Source: Poecilobothrus nobilitatus (taxonomy: Eukaryota; Arthropoda; Insecta; Diptera; Dolichopodidae). Taken from it: DNA of 64,000 nucleotides. The notes below the pieces were generated by a model. That model was not told where the DNA came from, searched no databases, and saw nothing but the letters and a program-made list of their open reading frames with translations. The position numbers and the translations under genes were made by a program. The DNA is taken from the NCBI GenBank assembly GCA_947095535.1, contig OX352774.1, positions 209,424,965 to 209,488,964 on the forward strand, given 5' to 3'. Below, one piece after another: positions 61,201 to 64,000 of this stretch (the stretch's first letter is position 1; every line of letters starts with the position of its first letter).

Positions 61201-61636
61201 CAATAATCTTTCAGAATCGGACAATTTTTATATAACTGTTTATATTTAATAATATATATACATATATCCTTTATATAATATGTCCATTCCATTTTTTATT
61301 TGTAAATCAATATTTTTTTTATTATAGTTGCAAAAGAAAAGCAAATAACTTTTAAATAAATTATAGCTAGTAGCTATCCTACATATGTGTAACAAAGAAT
61401 CTACTTATATATTATCCATAATTAATTTCAAATTTATCATAATAATTTTAATAAAACATACTCAACCAACCTGTTGTCATGGAATTATTTATTTGAATAC
61501 ATTTTAATTTTTATATATTACTATTTAATATCATTCTTAATAAATATTATGTAAAACATTTCAATAATCCCCTTTATCAAATAAAGTAAATTATAAGTAT
61601 AGAATTAATTAAATTATCTAATAATAATAAAGCGTG
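58243..61636. other. AT-rich DNA, nothing supported
   Basis: A 95-codon frame at 58187-58474 begins inside the mariner end and is F/I/Y-rich, so not accepted; a 77-codon minus-strand frame at 61059-61292 is similar. Long A/T tracts throughout. Confidence 0.45.
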
Positions 61637-62352
61637 GTGAATTAAAGCCATACGAATTAAGACAATAATGGTGTTACTTCGCAATAGAATCATTTTAATT
61701 CGAATTTTTTCTGGTATGGCTTTATTTCTTTTTAGAAATATGTAAATCTATTTGCTTCAAATAAAAGTTATTTAAATTTTGAAAACAATAATAATTATTA
61801 ATTTTTTTCTGAAATTTTTGTTAAAGGTACATATATACATATTCTATTACGTACAATTTTTATTCAAAATGTCGCCGGACAAAATGTAACGGAAAAAATG
61901 GCATGATAATTAAATTAAATTAAATTTTATTGGAAATATTAATTCAATTCAAAAATCTCTAGTCGCGACATTGTTTACCATATGTACATATTTTGGAAAA
62001 GGAGACAACCCTAATTTTGTAAACAACTATTTCCCTCTAAATTCGAAATCTGCCATATACATAAATAGGCATATTCTGAAAAGATGGCAACTCTGATTTT
62101 ATAATATTAACTACAAAATCCCTCCAAATATGGAATCTCGCAAAAATATATACATACACATTTTAGAAAAAGCGTATAACTCTAATTTTCTAAGACACCA
62201 TAAATTCCCTCCGAATTATTGTTTCTTATATTTACATTTTTTACAAATATGGCTTTAATTCGTAAAATTTTTGAAAACGATATGATTTTATTTCGCGATT
62301 AAGTGTGAATTAAAGCCATTATGACCTTAATTCGTTTGGTTTTAATTCAATG
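61637..62352. mobile_element. MITE-like element with internal tandem units
   Basis: The left end GTGAATTAAAGCCATACGAA and 'TTAAGACAATAATGG' is mirrored at the right by CCATTATGACCTTAATTCG, then TTTGGTTTTAATTCAATGCC, giving inverted ends of about 45 bp with few mismatches. The motif AATTAAAGCCA recurs in alternating orientation near both ends (61640, 61716 reversed, 62253 reversed, 62312). The interior carries three tandem units of 82-89 bp (the ACCCTAATTTT-type motif at about 62009, 62091 and 62180; each unit ends with a 'CCCTC..AA(T)T' block). No coding capacity and the TSD is unclear because the flanks are (AAT)n-like. Confidence 0.55.
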
Positions 62353-62574
62353 CCTCATAAATAATAATAATAATTATAATAAAATTAATAATTATCATTA
62401 TTTATATTATTAAGCTACAAAATTTTAATATTTCTTTTGATCTTAAAATATTCAAATGCAAAATTTAATAAATATATATTTAATTTTTTCCTTTCTGTTA
62501 TTCTATTCATTATAATTTATAATGGAATATTAATACTTTTTTTTATTCATTTTATATGAGAAAATACTTTATAA

Positions 62575-62608
62575 TATAGGGTTTTCCAATTTGAGTGATA
62601 TGATTTCT
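62575..62608. repeat. Left 34-bp terminal inverted repeat
   Basis: Perfect reverse complement of 62928-62961; contains GGGTTTTCCAATTTGAGTGA. Confidence 0.92.
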
Positions 62609-62846
62609 TTTGAAAAAAAAAGTATGGACCAATGATTCCACCAGACCAAAAACCACACCAAACTGTCAATTTAGGTGAATGTAATGGTTGTTCATAAATA
62701 ATTTGTGGATTTTCTGCGCACCAGAATCGACGATTATTACGAGAATAAAATGGCAAAAGCGCACGAAAAATTGCAATTGGAGAACGATTATTTTGATAAT
62801 TAAATTGAATAATTTGTAAACATTGTTCTTGCGTATATCTCTCCAT
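62609..62846 (-). pseudogene. mariner-like transposase remnant, catalytic residues deleted
   Basis: Minus strand, starting at the ATG at 62844-62846: MERYTQEQCLQIIQFNYQNN, then RSPIAIFRALLPFY and SRNNR, the start of the N-terminal helix-turn-helix domain. It then jumps directly to RFWCAENPQIIYEQPLHSPK and LTVWCGFWSGGIIGPYFF of the catalytic domain, and runs into the end of the element. The stretch with the first aspartate (FSDE-F motif) is deleted, and so is everything after GPYFF, including the other two acidic residues. The frame stays open across the junction (NNR|RFW). An earlier ATG at 62897 would add 17 residues that do not fit the family; MERY is preferred. Related in type to the relic at 57.4-58.1 kb, but with different ends. 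Confidence 0.8.
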
Positions 62847-62927
62847 GATGAAATTGTAAACATTACTGAATACAATGAAAAAAAAATTATAGATCATGAC
62901 ATACTACAAATGGTCGAAATGTCACTT

Positions 62928-62961
62928 AGAAATCATATCACTCAAATTGGAAAACCCTATA
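62928..62961. repeat. Right 34-bp terminal inverted repeat
   Basis: Perfect reverse complement of 62575-62608. Confidence 0.92.
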
Positions 62962-63711
62962 GATGATATAATATTATAGAATAAGTACAACACTACATAA
63001 ATATTTAAATTATTGAATCAGCAAGTAGAAATAATTGATATAATCATATATACGTACACGTACACGTATACATCTTCAATACAAAGATTTTAAAATTATC
63101 CTAATTGAATAAAAATGTATTCTTAGAATTCAGTAACAGAACTAAAAATGGAAAACTTTGTATAAAAATGGACAAATTTTTAAATAATTATATTATACTT
63201 TTGTTAAATTTGATTTAGGTTGAAAATTCGTAGAAATTATAATACTTATATAATATATTAAGTTAATTTTAGTTTTAAGAAAATAACTATATTAAACAAA
63301 AATTTATCATGTTTTAAACAATGAACATTTAGAAAAGTTAACAAGGTCATACAAAAATAGGAAATAATGTAGGATGTAGTATAAATTGTGTAGAGAACAA
63401 TAGATCGACATCAAAAGGTCGCACTGTCACTTACATTTCTTAAACCACAAAAATCTAATATGTAGTATTAAACGTAAAGTTATATAGTATGAAATATATA
63501 TTTTTTTGTTGTAAGTATCATCATGCTAATAAGTATACAGTAAATGTAATGTAAAATATTTAAAGTAATTTGAACTTTTTATAAAACAATTTGTGCAAAC
63601 TTAATTTTTTCAAGAAACAAATCTCAAAAAAAAAAACCAAAATTACAGAAATGTAAATGTTAATCATATATTCTATACTTCAAAAATTAAAACTTTTAAA
63701 ATGAATATTGT
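62962..63711. other. AT-rich DNA, nothing supported
   Basis: Contains only a short 'TACGTACACGTACACGTATA' alternating purine-pyrimidine run at 63052-63071. Confidence 0.45.
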
Positions 63712-64000
63712 GTACAGGGTGTTCGAAAGCAAAAAATTGTTCAGGTTTTCCCCATTTGAGAAAACATTCTTTTAACAAATTTTCAATGAAGCACAAGATA
63801 ATATTTAATTTTCTCAAGAACACTAAACGATACAGTATAAATGATAATAATATAAGTTACAGCTATGACTTCAATAAGTCAAAAACTGTAATAAAAATCA
63901 TATCTTAATAAGGGTTTTTTATATACAAATTACTGTTATTTAAAAAGAATATTAAAAATGTTAACATTTTTTGACTAAGATTTAGAATTTTTAGATATTA
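63712..64000. mobile_element. Possible mariner-type left end running out of the window
   Basis: TGTACAGGGTGTTCGAAAGC near 63711-63730 looks like a TA-flanked CAGGGTGTTC terminal repeat of a Tc1/mariner-type element. No matching reverse end (GAACACCCTG) occurs before the window ends. A 66-codon frame at 63708-63908 starts in it, with no transposase motif. Confidence 0.3.

Larger units (their letters stand above)
62575..62961 (-). mobile_element. mariner-type deletion derivative with 34-bp perfect TIRs
   Basis: TATAGGGTTTTCCAATTTGA and the following 14 bases (62575-62608) are the exact reverse complement of 62928-62961. The element begins and ends with TA, the insertion site of Tc1/mariner elements. 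Only 387 bp long, it keeps scraps of the transposase gene (next entry) between intact ends, so it is a MITE born by internal deletion. Perfect ends suggest a fairly recent copy. It could be mobilised only by a related full-length transposase supplied elsewhere. Confidence 0.9.

Overview
This window looks like gene-poor, AT-rich nuclear DNA from an insect, most likely a fly (Diptera). The evidence is indirect: DINE-1/INE-1-like (Helentron-type) repeats carrying the 'GTCCGTCTGTCCGTCCGTC' block familiar from fly genomes, mariner-type elements, tRNA-derived SINEs with an A box, a B box and an (AAAT)n tail, and fragments of non-LTR retrotransposons. I found no complete protein-coding gene and no rRNA, functional tRNA or CRISPR array. 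Nearly all long open frames are low-complexity T/A- or CT-rich runs, or lie inside repeats.

Layout. 0-9.7 kb: AT-rich DNA with a short inverted repeat (226-315), an old DINE-like copy (about 1.2-1.76 kb) and a degenerate tRNA-like SINE head (6.72 kb). 9.7-10.26 kb: two minus-strand SINEs, the younger one with a 14-bp target duplication beside an older dimeric one. 12.57-14.14 kb: a DINE/Helentron-like element with both subterminal inverted repeats and a 3' hairpin. 15.3-16.1 kb: three short minus-strand blocks that look coding, the best candidates for real or decayed exons. 17.77-18.35 kb: a SINE tail fragment and a well-preserved dimeric SINE flanked by an 11-bp target duplication. 19-26.6 kb: two DINE-like copies and four decayed fragments of LINE ORF2. 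27-52 kb: mostly unannotatable AT-rich DNA with several MITE-like foldback elements (27.0, 37.8, 42.1 kb), a palindrome (38.46 kb), a long CT microsatellite (48.35-48.63 kb) and DINE-like copies.

53.7-56.3 kb: the most structured region. An old DINE-like copy is split by a second element that has 13-bp inverted subterminal repeats, a terminal hairpin and an internal tandem array of about eleven units of about 147 bp. 57.3-58.24 kb: a decayed, internally deleted mariner-like transposon with inverted ends of about 80 bp. 61.6-62.35 kb: a MITE-like element with three internal tandem units. 62.575-62.961 kb: a 387-bp mariner-derived deletion element with 34-bp perfect terminal inverted repeats. 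The last 290 bases may begin another mariner-like end.

The window is best read as intergenic or deep intronic DNA shaped by nested and internally deleted transposons. Calls rest on reading motifs by eye; no alignments or database searches were run.
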